From contig DNBE01000020.1 of NCBI GenBank assembly GCA_003543795.1, forward strand, positions 1 to 20,565: a stretch of 20,565 nt of DNA. Reading direction: 5' to 3'. Positions 6,708 through 14,483 of the stretch are shown here, one piece after another. The position numbers and the translations under genes were made by a program. Position 1 is the first letter of the stretch; every line of letters begins with the position of its first letter. A model generated the notes under the pieces. The model worked only from the letters and a program-made list of their open reading frames with translations. It was not told where the DNA came from and did no database searches. This DNA comes from Sutterella sp. GTDB lineage: Bacteria > Pseudomonadota > Gammaproteobacteria > Burkholderiales > Burkholderiaceae_F.

Positions 6708-8125
6708 TATCGGCCCTCCGAAACTTTTAAGAAAGCGTCGCGTAAACGCTCGATGTCGCTTTGGCTGGTGAGTTCGCTTACGCAATAAAGTGCCGATTGG
6801 CCGAGTTCCGGGAAATCTTCGGAAAGATCTTTCCCTCCGAAAATCCCTTCTTTTAAGAGCGCGGCATTAACCTCTTTCACGGTTTTGCCGGTATCCGTAA
6901 AGTCGACGACAAATTCTTGGAAATTCGCGGAGCCTGACGGATTTACTTTTATGCGAGGGACCGTCTTTAATGTTTCAATCGCGTAATGCGTATTGACGAG
7001 AATATTTTCTCCGAGTTCACGCATGCCTGCCGGACCCATGCTCGCCAAATAAACGGCTGCCGTAATGCACCATAAGCCCGTCGCGGTTCCGAAGAATTCG
7101 TTAGCCTTTTCGCGAGAGCCGTGAGAACACCGATAATTCATCGCGCGGCCGTACCCGTAGATGCCGGGCTTTTCCGTTTCGCAAATCCCGTACATATAAG
7201 TCGGAAACTGCTTTAAGAGTTCGACGTCTTGAGCGCAAGCGATAAAGCCCGCTTGGCCGCCGCCGAACTGCATGTGCATTCCCAGTGACTGTATATCACC
7301 GCAGATTAAATCCGCACCTTGGTTTAAAGGACTTTCCATTACGCCCATCACCGCGGGCTCGACGACCGCGACGCAAAGCGCGCCCGCCTCATGCGCTAAA
7401 TCGGCAATTTGTTGCCCCTGCGTTTCAAAAAAGCCTAAGTAAGAAGGATTTTCGTAGAGGATGGCCGCAACTTCTCCCTTTGAAAGTCTTGCCTTCAAAT
7501 CTTCGAGATCCATCAGAAGACCGTCTCTTCGCATCGCGACTTTTTCAAGCGTGAGTTCGCTTTCGCAATAGGCCTTTGCTTGCGAAAAAATTTCCGGATT
7601 CATGCTCGCGGGCACAAGCGCTCTTTTTGCGGTTTTGCCTTTGGCTTTTAGAACACGAGCCGCGATTCTTAAGGCTGAACTTACCGATTGACCGGCGTCG
7701 TACGTCGTGTAGCTTACGGCATCGGCGTCAAGCAGTTCGCCAAGCAAGCTCGTGTACTCAAAAATCGCTTGCATTTTGCCGTGGTCGGAATAGGTATCTC
7801 CGCAATAGCCCGTTAGGAATTCACCTCGCATCGCCATTTCGTCACAGACAGCGGGGATTTGGTGCTTGTAGCAGCCTGCGCCCAAGAAGCTGATAAATTC
7901 TTCGGTCGTTTGGTTTTTATTAAGTAATCCCATCACGCGGCGCTTGAGTTCGAACTCGGAACGAACGGCTTCGGGTAAGCGCAAGCGATCCTTAAATAGA
8001 AGTTCGTCAGGGATGACTTGGCGGTAAATATCGGAGACATTATCAATCCCGAGATAACTGAGCATTTGGGCTTTGATTTCCGGTGCGGAATTCGGAAGAT
8101 AGGGGTGAGAAAATCGGTTTGTCAC
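6707..8125 (-). CDS. gcvPA: Diverged glycine dehydrogenase (decarboxylating) subunit 1-like protein
   Basis: GcvPA is the catalytically supporting half of the two-subunit P-protein. The 472-residue product matches the family in SFLGAGCYKHQIPAV, MQAIFEYTSLLGELLDADA, AVLYENP-like AAILYENPSYLGFFE, GADLICGDIQSLGMHMQFGGGQAGF and the end LYCVSELTS. It departs at positions usually conserved: TGYCGDTYSDHGKMQAIFE replaces the common TAYTPYQPEISQG-type motif, and the REKATSNICTNQ-type segment reads REKANEFFGTATG. The start is a GTG at 8125 preceded by GAGGT. Together with gcvPB it forms a tightly coupled pair on the minus strand, opposite to all neighbours. Two-subunit P-proteins are typical of Firmicutes, Thermotogae and archaea, whereas most beta- and gammaproteobacteria have one fused chain. 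Confidence 0.85.
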   Translation of the reverse strand: MTNRFSHPYLPNSAPEIKAQMLSYLGIDNVSDIYRQVIPDELLFKDRLRLPEAVRSEFELKRRVMGLLNKNQTTEEFISFLGAGCYKHQIPAVCDEMAMRGEFLTGYCGDTYSDHGKMQAIFEYTSLLGELLDADAVSYTTYDAGQSVSSALRIAARVLKAKGKTAKRALVPASMNPEIFSQAKAYCESELTLEKVAMRRDGLLMDLEDLKARLSKGEVAAILYENPSYLGFFETQGQQIADLAHEAGALCVAVVEPAVMGVMESPLNQGADLICGDIQSLGMHMQFGGGQAGFIACAQDVELLKQFPTYMYGICETEKPGIYGYGRAMNYRCSHGSREKANEFFGTATGLWCITAAVYLASMGPAGMRELGENILVNTHYAIETLKTVPRIKVNPSGSANFQEFVVDFTDTGKTVKEVNAALLKEGIFGGKDLSEDFPELGQSALYCVSELTSQSDIERLRDAFLKVSEGR

Positions 8126-8171
8126 GGAAGAGATACCTCAAAAAATCTGAAGCGAATCTTAAAACGCTAAA

Positions 8172-8200
8172 ACGATAGAAAAAAGCGACCGTTTTTTCAA
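8172..8200 (-). promoter_or_regulatory. Probable promoter of gcvPA-gcvPB
   Basis: On the minus strand TTGAAA (8200-8195) and TATCGT (8177-8172) are separated by 17 bp, placing initiation about 40 bases before the gcvPA GTG. The leader is too short and lacks the conserved features of a glycine riboswitch. Confidence 0.5.
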
Positions 8201-8255
8201 GCAATATCAACTCGATAAATAAAAGTTTTACCTCTATGAGAAGGCTTTTTAATGC

Positions 8256-8285
8256 TTGGGGTTCGGATTCAAGGTGTGCGATAAT
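8256..8285 (+). promoter_or_regulatory. Probable promoter of mnmE-mnmG-rsmG
   Basis: TTGGGG (8256-8261) and GATAAT (8280-8285) are separated by 18 bp; the -10 matches five of six consensus bases and the -35 is weak. Initiation near 8292 would give a leader of about 65 bases containing the hairpin at 8307-8328. It is divergent from the gcvPA promoter. Confidence 0.45.
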
Positions 8286-8306
8286 TAAAAACTTTTTAAA
8301 TCAAAG

Positions 8307-8328
8307 CCTTCGGAGGGTTCTCCGAAGG
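8307..8328 (+). other. Strong hairpin in the mnmE leader
   Basis: CCTTCGGAG (8307-8315) pairs perfectly with CTCCGAAGG (8320-8328) around a GGTT loop. No T-run follows on the plus strand, so it does not look like a terminator. It ends 28 bases before the mnmE ATG and could be a leader structure, or as DNA an operator palindrome between the divergent mnmE and gcvPA genes. Confidence 0.6.
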
Positions 8329-8356
8329 ACGCCTAACAACGGTTTTGAGCATAAAA

Positions 8357-9733
8357 ATGTTTGATGACAAAGCGCCTATCGTGGCGCAAGCAACGGCCTT
8401 CGGGCGATCGGGCGTCGGTATCGTAAGGGTATCGGGCTCGATTGAAGACGTTGACGCGATTGCAAAGCGCTATTTTGAGAATCAGGCGCCCTTAAAGCCT
8501 CGCTACGCGCACCTTCGTGTCTTTAAAGACGCGGCTGGCGCGACTTTAGACGAGGGTTTGGCGCTTTACTTCCCGGCACCGCGCTCTTATACGGGCGAAA
8601 CGGTCCTTGAGCTTCAAGCGCACGGCGGTCCCGTGGTTCTTAATATGCTCGTCAAAGCATTGCTCGAAATCGGACGTCCTTACGGTTTGCGTTTAGCGCA
8701 GCCCGGAGAGTTTACAAAACGCGCGTTTTTAAACGGCAAGATTGACTTATCTCAGGCCGAAAGCGTCGCCGACATGATCGATGCCGGGTCGGAGAGTGCC
8801 GTTCGCGCGGCAACGAGATCGTTAACAGGTGAATTTTCTCATAAAATACATGAACTTACAGACGATTTGATCGACCTTCGCGCGCACGTCGAAGCACTTA
8901 TCGATTTTCCTGAAGAAGATATCGACGATTTGGCTTTGGTTCGAATTAAAGAGCGATTAAAGGGGTGCCAGGAGCGCTTTACCGCGATTTATAAAGCCTC
9001 TCGCCAAGGTAGCATGTTGCGAGAAGGCGTGACCGTGGTGCTTGTCGGAAGCCCCAATGTGGGCAAATCAAGCCTCATGAACGCTCTAAGCGGCGAAGAT
9101 ATCGCGATTGTCACCGAAGTCGCGGGGACGACTCGCGATCGAATTGAGAATACGGTATCGATTGAAGGCGTCCCCGTTCGACTTGTCGATACGGCGGGTC
9201 TTCGAGAAACTGAAGATCGAGTCGAGAAAGTCGGTATCGAACGAACGTTTGACATCATCGGCAAAGCCGACATCATCATTCGTATTACGGACGCGAGCGA
9301 AGAGGTCGATAACGAAGAAGGTAACCGCATTCTGAAAGAAATCGTTACCCGCGTCGGACGTCGTGTGCCTGTTATCGAAGTCGTCAATAAGGTCGATAAG
9401 GTCAAAGGCACATCAAACTTTGAAGGCCTTCCTATTTCCGCGGCGACGGGCGAAGGTCTCGAAGATTTAAGACAGACGATTTTGAGGTTGGCGGGCTGGG
9501 AGCAGTCCGACGAAAACATATATCTAGCTCGCGAGCGGCACTTACAAAACTTACAAGAGGCGGGCGAGCATATCGACACGGCCGTAGCTATCGCCGAGTC
9601 GGAGCTGCCGGTTTTAGAACTTTTGGCTGAAGAGTTACGCCTTGCCGCTGACGCACTAGGCGAAATCGTCGGCGAAACGCCGACTGAAGATCTGTTAGGC
9701 ATGATTTTCAGTCGATTCTGTATTGGAAAATAA
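8357..9733 (+). CDS. mnmE: tRNA uridine-5-carboxymethylaminomethyl modification GTPase MnmE
   Basis: MnmE works with MnmG to build (carboxymethyl)aminomethyl groups on the wobble uridine of certain tRNAs. The 458-residue product has the N-terminal tetrahydrofolate-binding dimer domain ([20 protein letters not shown]), helical domain, and an inserted GTPase domain with G1 GSPNVGKSS (231-239), G2 TTRD, G3 DTAGL and G4 NKVD. It ends in the family tail FCIGK, with the conserved Cys455. I prefer the ATG at 8357 over the TTG at 8345: the ATG product starts like other MnmE proteins and a GAG lies seven bases before it. The next gene, mnmG, follows after a gap filled by a parS site. Confidence 0.96.
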   Translation: MFDDKAPIVAQATAFGRSGVGIVRVSGSIEDVDAIAKRYFENQAPLKPRYAHLRVFKDAAGATLDEGLALYFPAPRSYTGETVLELQAHGGPVVLNMLVKALLEIGRPYGLRLAQPGEFTKRAFLNGKIDLSQAESVADMIDAGSESAVRAATRSLTGEFSHKIHELTDDLIDLRAHVEALIDFPEEDIDDLALVRIKERLKGCQERFTAIYKASRQGSMLREGVTVVLVGSPNVGKSSLMNALSGEDIAIVTEVAGTTRDRIENTVSIEGVPVRLVDTAGLRETEDRVEKVGIERTFDIIGKADIIIRITDASEEVDNEEGNRILKEIVTRVGRRVPVIEVVNKVDKVKGTSNFEGLPISAATGEGLEDLRQTILRLAGWEQSDENIYLARERHLQNLQEAGEHIDTAVAIAESELPVLELLAEELRLAADALGEIVGETPTEDLLGMIFSRFCIGK

Positions 9734-9749
9734 TGTTTCACGTGAAACA
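9734..9749. promoter_or_regulatory. parS: parS centromere site 1 (perfect)
   Basis: TGTTTCACGTGAAACA is a perfect 16-bp palindrome identical to the bacterial parS consensus bound by ParB. It starts on the base right after the mnmE stop codon and occupies most of the 28-bp gap before the mnmG ATG at 9762. Confidence 0.95.
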
Positions 9750-9761
9750 TCGGTAGAAGTA

Positions 9762-11678
9762 ATGATTTATCCTGAAAAATATGACGTCATCGTGGTGGGT
9801 TGCGGCAACGCGGGCGCGGAAGCGTGTCTCGCCGCTGCGAGAATGGGCGCGAAGACCTTGCTCGTTACCCACAACATCGAAACCATCGGACAGTTGTCGT
9901 GTAATCCGTCGATCGGCGGTATCGGTAAAAGCCATCTCGTGCGCGAAATCGACGCGTTGGGCGGTGCCATGGCGCAAGTCACCGACGCTTCGGGCATTCA
10001 ATTTCGCATTTTGAACGACTCGAAAGGAACGGCCGTCAGAGCGACACGCGCTCAAATCGATCGAGAACTGTATCGCGTCAATATGCTCTCGACAATCGAA
10101 CGTCAACCGGGGTTGACGGTCTTTCAGCAAGCGGTGGACGATATTATGGTTTCAGGCGACCGTGTCGAAGGCGTCGTCACCCAAACCGGCGTTCAAATTT
10201 ACGGGAAGACGGTCGTTCTTTGCGCGGGCACGTTTTTAAACGGTTTGATTCATATCGGGTTAGAACACTATAGCGCGGGTCGTGCGGGTGACCCCGCGTC
10301 GTTAGCCTTAGCTAGGCGCTTAAATGAAATGGGGATGCCCAAAGGGCGCCTCAAAACGGGAACGCCCGCAAGGCTTGACGGTCGCACCATCGATTTCGCG
10401 AAATGCGTTCGCCAAGAAGGGATTACGGAAAACATACCCTCCTTTAGTATGCTAGAGCCCGCTTATCCGCATCCGCGTCAAGTACCTTGCTTTATTACGG
10501 CAACGAATATGACGACGCATGAGATCGTAAGAAACAACTTACACAAGTCGCCCCTATATTCGGGCATCATCGAAGGCATCGGCCCTCGCTATTGTCCGTC
10601 TTTTGAAGATAAGGTCGTGCGATTCGCGTCCAAAGACTCGCACCATGTCTTTTTGGAGCCAGAAGGTCTTTCAACGCACGTTTATTATCCGAACGGTTTA
10701 TCGTCGAGCTTACCTTTTGACGTGCAATTGGATTTCTATCATTCGATTGCCGGGTTGGAAAACGTTCACATGATTCGCCCGGCGTACGCGATTGAGTACG
10801 ATTTTTATGATCCGAGAGAATTAAAGTCGTCTCTCGAAACCAAAAAAATCCAAAACCTCTTTTTCGCGGGTCAAATCAACGGCACGACGGGCTATGAAGA
10901 GGCCGCGGCGCAAGGGCTTTTAGCGGGCATCAACGCGGCGCTACGCGTTCAGGATAAAGAACCGTGGTGCCCGGGTCGCGAAGAATCTTATATCGGCGTG
11001 ATGGTCGACGACCTGATTACGAAGGGCGTCAACGAACCGTATCGCATGTTTACTTCTCGCGCGGAATTTAGATTGAGTCTCAGAGAAGATAACGCGGACG
11101 AAAGATTGACGCCCATCGGGCGCGAATTGGGTCTGGTCGATGACACAAGATGGGCGTTCTTTTGCAATAAACACGAACGCATTACGCGAGAAATCGCGCG
11201 TTTACAAAAGACCTGGGTACATCCCGATAAGGTGGAGGCAAGCGAAACCGCGCGTGTCTTAGGCGCTCCGATTGAACGCGAATATTCATTATTTAATCTA
11301 TTAAGCCGTCCGAATGTTTCACATGAAACATTGACTCATATGGTTCGTAAAGACGGTAAAGACTATCGCGGTGAGACGTTGACGCCTACCGAAGTCTTCC
11401 AAGTCGAAATCGCCGTGAAATATTCGGGCTATATCAACCGGCAAAAAGAAGAAGTTAAAAAGCTGCAAAGCCACGACAGACAGAAGATTCCCGCGAACTT
11501 CGACTATGAGGCAATCAAAGGGCTTTCTTTTGAAATTCGCGAAAAACTTAAAAAATATCGCCCCGAAACGATCGGCCAGGCTAGCCGTATTTCGGGCGTG
11601 ACGCCGGCAGCGATTTTGCAAATTCTTTTAAAACTGCGCGCGTCTCACGCGTCTCAAAAAGGCGCGAGCGATGACTAG
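9762..11678 (+). CDS. mnmG: tRNA uridine-5-carboxymethylaminomethyl modification enzyme MnmG (GidA)
   Basis: MnmG is the FAD-dependent partner of MnmE in wobble-uridine modification. The 638-residue product starts [21 protein letters not shown] with the FAD-binding GxGxxG at residues 13-18, and carries [58 protein letters not shown] and [16 protein letters not shown], all typical. Length is close to E. coli MnmG (629). I use the ATG at 9762. A TTG at 9723 would extend the frame back into mnmE and read the parS site as residues NVSRET, which is unlikely to be real protein. A second parS-like site is inside the coding sequence at 11315-11330 (codons about 518-523). The end overlaps rsmG by eight bases. 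Confidence 0.96.
   Translation: MIYPEKYDVIVVGCGNAGAEACLAAARMGAKTLLVTHNIETIGQLSCNPSIGGIGKSHLVREIDALGGAMAQVTDASGIQFRILNDSKGTAVRATRAQIDRELYRVNMLSTIERQPGLTVFQQAVDDIMVSGDRVEGVVTQTGVQIYGKTVVLCAGTFLNGLIHIGLEHYSAGRAGDPASLALARRLNEMGMPKGRLKTGTPARLDGRTIDFAKCVRQEGITENIPSFSMLEPAYPHPRQVPCFITATNMTTHEIVRNNLHKSPLYSGIIEGIGPRYCPSFEDKVVRFASKDSHHVFLEPEGLSTHVYYPNGLSSSLPFDVQLDFYHSIAGLENVHMIRPAYAIEYDFYDPRELKSSLETKKIQNLFFAGQINGTTGYEEAAAQGLLAGINAALRVQDKEPWCPGREESYIGVMVDDLITKGVNEPYRMFTSRAEFRLSLREDNADERLTPIGRELGLVDDTRWAFFCNKHERITREIARLQKTWVHPDKVEASETARVLGAPIEREYSLFNLLSRPNVSHETLTHMVRKDGKDYRGETLTPTEVFQVEIAVKYSGYINRQKEEVKKLQSHDRQKIPANFDYEAIKGLSFEIREKLKKYRPETIGQASRISGVTPAAILQILLKLRASHASQKGASDD
11315..11330. promoter_or_regulatory. 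parS: parS site 2, one base off consensus, inside mnmG
   Basis: TGTTTCACATGAAACA differs from the perfect parS palindrome only by A for G in the central CACGTG. It is read in frame as Val-Ser-His-Glu-Thr within MnmG (residues 519-523). The close match and its place between two perfect sites make a functional site likely. Confidence 0.85.
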
Positions 11679-12339
11679 CGACTTATTAAAAGACGGCGCG
11701 AAAGTGCTCGGCCTTTCCATAACGGACGAGGTACTCGATAAGCTACTTGCCTTCGGTCGGTTGCTCCTTAAATGGAATAAAACCTATAACCTGACGGCAA
11801 TCGATTCCGAAGACGATGTGGTCATCCGCCACATACTCGATTCGTTATCGATTGTGGCGACTTATCAAAAAACGTTCGGTAACACCGCTAAAGTACTTGA
11901 CGTCGGCTCGGGCGGAGGCCTTCCGGGCATTCCGCTTGCGATTTATTTTCCGAATTACGAAATCACGCTTTGCGATAGCGTCAAAAAGAAAGCCGCGTTT
12001 TTGCGGCAAGTCGCGGTTGAACTCAACCTCACGAACGTTCACATTTTCGTCGGCCGCGTTGAAGAAATGCCAGACGCCGTTTTTGACGCGATTTCTTCTC
12101 GCGCGTTCGCGTCCTTAGAAGATTTTGTGAATTTAACGAAAAAATTCGCAGTTGATAAAACGCAATGGATGGCCATGAAGGGAAAATTTCCGAAAGACGA
12201 AATCGAACGGTTACCTAAAAACTTTTTAGTCAAACAAGTAATCCAACTTTCCGTTCCGTTTTTAAACGAGGAACGCCATTTGGTGATTTTGGCTAAAAAA
12301 AGCTTAAAAACTTCAAAAATTTCGCAACACGAATACTAA
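11671..12339 (+). CDS. rsmG: 16S rRNA (guanine-527-N7)-methyltransferase RsmG (GidB)
   Basis: RsmG methylates N7 of G527 in 16S rRNA using S-adenosylmethionine. The 222-residue product has the N-terminal [13 protein letters not shown] segment, RHILDSLS, the SAM-binding motif [15 protein letters not shown] and [12 protein letters not shown], all family hallmarks. The ATG at 11671 overlaps the mnmG stop by eight bases, with AAAGGCG upstream, so translation is coupled. It is slightly longer than E. coli RsmG (207), with a short Lys-rich tail. Confidence 0.96.
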   Translation: MTSDLLKDGAKVLGLSITDEVLDKLLAFGRLLLKWNKTYNLTAIDSEDDVVIRHILDSLSIVATYQKTFGNTAKVLDVGSGGGLPGIPLAIYFPNYEITLCDSVKKKAAFLRQVAVELNLTNVHIFVGRVEEMPDAVFDAISSRAFASLEDFVNLTKKFAVDKTQWMAMKGKFPKDEIERLPKNFLVKQVIQLSVPFLNEERHLVILAKKSLKTSKISQHEY

Positions 12340-12639
12340 CAGCGTCAAACAAAGTTTTAATTAAATTGCTTAAATCTTCAACAAAATCATAAAAATCTAT
12401 TTAAATTACAAATAGATAAAAAGCAATTTCATTTAATAAGAAACCTAAAAATCTAAAGAAAATATATATAAAACGGGTATTTTTTGAAATAAAGTCGTCT
12501 TTTCGCGATTTTTCCGCGATGTTTCACGTGAAACACTCCTAAAAATTTTTTGTCTTTCTTCGCGGTTTTTTCAATTTTAAATTTTCGTTTTTTCGCGGAT
12601 TGTGTAAGAATGCAAAAAACTGTCACGACGGGAGATTGA
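12340..12639. other. A+T-rich non-coding gap between rsmG and parA
   Basis: This 300-bp gap has no gene. Its left half (12350-12480) is extremely A+T-rich and holds a weak 8-bp hairpin, ATCTATTT/AAATAGAT at 12395-12417. Its right half has a perfect parS (12520-12535) and four T-rich CGCG motifs near 12500, 12511, 12559 and 12590. The parA promoter must be here, but I cannot place its -35 and -10 with confidence. I see no DnaA boxes and no convincing intrinsic terminator for rsmG. Confidence 0.7.
12520..12535. promoter_or_regulatory. parS: parS centromere site 3 (perfect), upstream of parA
   Basis: TGTTTCACGTGAAACA, identical to site 1, lies 104 bp before the parA ATG. ParB bound here would both nucleate the partition complex and sit near the parA promoter, so autoregulation of parAB is possible. 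Confidence 0.95.
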
Positions 12640-13431
12640 ATGGCTCTGATTTTTTGTGTCGCGAATCAAAAAGGCGGTGTGGGTAAAACGACCACGGCGG
12701 TTAATATGGCCGCCGTCTTGGCGGAAAATAACCAACGCGTATTGCTAGTAGATTTAGATCCCCAGGGGAACGCCACGTCCGCAAGCGGTTTTGTGAAAGA
12801 CAACATTACCGAAACGCTCTATCCCCTTCTTTTCGGCGAAACGACGTTCGAGAAAGTTTGCGTAAAAAGCGAAGCGGGCGGCTATGACTTATTGCCCTCA
12901 AACCGTGATTTAGCGGGCGCCGAAATCGAGCTCTACGAACTCGAAGACCGAGATCAGCGTCTTTCCGCGATTTTATCTGCCGTCGACAAACGCTACGACT
13001 ACATTCTCATCGATTGCCCGCCGTCTTTATCGCTTTTGACGACAAACGCCTTTTGCTGCGCCAAAGGCGTCATCATTCCTATGCAATGCGAGTATTTCGC
13101 GATGGAGGGCGTTTCGGACCTCGTTCACAGTATCGAACGCATTCGCGAGGGTAAAAACCCGAACTTAAGTTTCTTATGGCTTTTGCGCGTGATGTTTGAT
13201 CCGAGGACATCTTTGCAACAACAAGTCAGCGACCAACTTGATGAATTTTTCGGTGAGAACGTGTTTTCGACCGTCATTCCGAGAAACGTCCGTTTGGCCG
13301 AGGCCTCGAGCTATTTGATGCCGGGCGTCGTTTACGACAAGTCGAGTAAAGGCGCCAAAGCCTACCGAGCTTTCGGTCAGGAATTTTTGCGTCGCATGAA
13401 AAAATTTAAACGTAAAGTAAAAGGAAATTGA
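12640..13431 (+). CDS. parA: Chromosome partitioning ATPase ParA (Soj family)
   Basis: ParA is a Walker-type ATPase that coats the nucleoid and, with ParB-parS, moves sister origins apart. The 263-residue product starts MALIFCVANQKGGVGKTTTA with the deviant Walker A KGGVGKTT at residues 11-18, followed by LLVDLDPQGNATS and YILIDCPPSLSLLTTNA (Walker B). The short N-terminus without a helix-turn-helix marks it as a chromosomal rather than plasmid type Ia protein. GGGAG lies five bases before the ATG. parB begins four bases after its stop. Confidence 0.97.
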   Translation: MALIFCVANQKGGVGKTTTAVNMAAVLAENNQRVLLVDLDPQGNATSASGFVKDNITETLYPLLFGETTFEKVCVKSEAGGYDLLPSNRDLAGAEIELYELEDRDQRLSAILSAVDKRYDYILIDCPPSLSLLTTNAFCCAKGVIIPMQCEYFAMEGVSDLVHSIERIREGKNPNLSFLWLLRVMFDPRTSLQQQVSDQLDEFFGENVFSTVIPRNVRLAEASSYLMPGVVYDKSSKGAKAYRAFGQEFLRRMKKFKRKVKGN

Positions 13432-13435
13432 GAAA

Positions 13436-14311
13436 ATGGCAGCCAAAAAACAAAGAGGGCTCGGTCGCGGGTTAGATGTCTTACTCGGTAAAAAGATGAC
13501 CCCCGCGACGTCAGAAAAAGCGTCCGAGGGTTTAAAAGAAGTCGCGATTGAGGCGCTCGTTGCCGGCCGCTATCAGCCGAGAACGAAGATGGATGAGGCC
13601 TCTTTAAACGACTTAGCGGCCTCCATCCGTCAAGAAGGCATCATTTCGCCTATTTTGGTCAGAAGCCTACCCAAAAACCGTTTTGAAATCATCGCGGGTG
13701 AAAGACGTTATCGCGCGGCGCAAATCGCGGGATTGAAAAAAGTCCCCGTTATCGTTCGAAAAATCGGTGACGAACAGGCGTTAGCCATCGCTTTAATCGA
13801 AAATATCCAACGCGAAGACTTAAATCCCCTTGAAGAAGCGACGGGTATCGACCGCTTGGTTAAAGAATTTAAGATGACCCACGAAACGGCCGCTAAAGCC
13901 GTGGGGAAGAGCCGCTCGCAAGTCACGAACCTTTTGCGTTTATTAAAGCTTACGAAGCCCGTCCAAGAGTTGCTTTTAACGGACGCGTTAAGTATGGGGC
14001 ACGCGAGAGCGCTGTTGGCTTTGGACGGGGGCGACCAAGTCGCGACCGCCCAAGAGGTGATCGCGAAGCGCCTTTCGGTTTACCAAACCGAAAAGCTCAT
14101 TGCCGCTCGTAAAGCCGAAAATAGCGCTAAGCCTAAGCAAAAAGGCGAGGTTGACGCCGATACCCTTAAAGCGCAAAACGCTTTGGCTGACGTTTTGGGC
14201 GCCCCGGTACGCATCCGCGCCAATAAAAAAGGTAAAGGACGCCTTGTGATCGAGTTTTCGAACTACGATGAATTGGACGGCCTACTCGAGCGGTTCGGCG
14301 TGAAGTCGTAA
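13436..14311 (+). CDS. parB: Chromosome partitioning protein ParB (Spo0J family)
   Basis: ParB is a CTP-dependent clamp that loads at parS and spreads along DNA. The 291-residue product has a ParA-interacting N-terminal KKQRGLGRGLDVLLG, the CTP-binding domain with the motif GERRYRAAQIAGLKKVPVIV and ENIQREDLNPLEEA, a helix-turn-helix (THETAAKAVGKSRSQVTNLLRLLKL) for parS recognition, and a C-terminal dimerisation part. Ribosome binding probably uses AAAGGA at the end of parA; the four-base spacing implies coupled translation. Three parS sites lie within 3.8 kb upstream. The gene ends ahead of a clear terminator. Confidence 0.97.
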   Translation: MAAKKQRGLGRGLDVLLGKKMTPATSEKASEGLKEVAIEALVAGRYQPRTKMDEASLNDLAASIRQEGIISPILVRSLPKNRFEIIAGERRYRAAQIAGLKKVPVIVRKIGDEQALAIALIENIQREDLNPLEEATGIDRLVKEFKMTHETAAKAVGKSRSQVTNLLRLLKLTKPVQELLLTDALSMGHARALLALDGGDQVATAQEVIAKRLSVYQTEKLIAARKAENSAKPKQKGEVDADTLKAQNALADVLGAPVRIRANKKGKGRLVIEFSNYDELDGLLERFGVKS

Positions 14312-14328
14312 TCGTTTCGTTTTTAAAG

Positions 14329-14356
14329 AAGGTGGCCCGATCGGCCGCCTTTTTTA
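14329..14356 (+). terminator. Intrinsic terminator after parB
   Basis: AAGGTGGCC (14329-14337) pairs with GGCCGCCTT (14343-14351), one T-G wobble, around a five-base loop, and the stem runs into six T (14350-14355). It starts 17 bases after the parB stop and separates parAB from the atp operon. Confidence 0.85.
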
Positions 14357-14383
14357 AACTGCCTGTTTTTTAAGCAAAATCAA

Positions 14384-14405
14384 GCAAAAAAGGGCCCTTT
14401 TTTGC
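14384..14405. repeat. 22-bp perfect palindrome next to the atp promoter
   Basis: GCAAAAAAGGG (14384-14394) is followed directly by its exact reverse complement, ending at 14405, one base before the atp -35. As RNA it could fold into a second terminator-like hairpin; as DNA it is a candidate operator or a rigid A-tract upstream element. A short direct repeat AAGCAAAA (14372-14379 and 14382-14389) leads into it. Confidence 0.65.
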
Positions 14406-14406
14406 C

Positions 14407-14435
14407 TTGTCTGAGACCCGCTCCTTCCGTATAAT
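14407..14435 (+). promoter_or_regulatory. Promoter of the ATP synthase operon
   Basis: TTGTCT (14407-14412) and a perfect TATAAT (14430-14435) are separated by exactly 17 bp, a strong sigma-70 promoter. Initiation near 14442 gives a leader of about 42 bases before atpI. Confidence 0.8.
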
Positions 14436-14483
14436 TCCGCACCATAATGATTGTCTGCGGGAGGGATCTTCGATCCTTAAAGC

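Noticed and set aside
8126..8344. Glycine riboswitch upstream of gcvPA
   Set aside because: The leader from the likely promoter is only about 40 bases and I see none of the conserved paired tandem-aptamer elements.
8989..9750. Long minus-strand open frame of 253 codons starting MFHVKH opposite mnmE
   Set aside because: It is antisense to the conserved MnmE GTPase region, is Ser/Arg-rich low-complexity in character, and its start comes from the parS site, a known source of false MFHVKH starts.
12395..12417. Terminator after rsmG
   Set aside because: The ATCTATTT/AAATAGAT stem is all A/T except one pair and has no T-run after it on the plus strand, so it is too weak to call.
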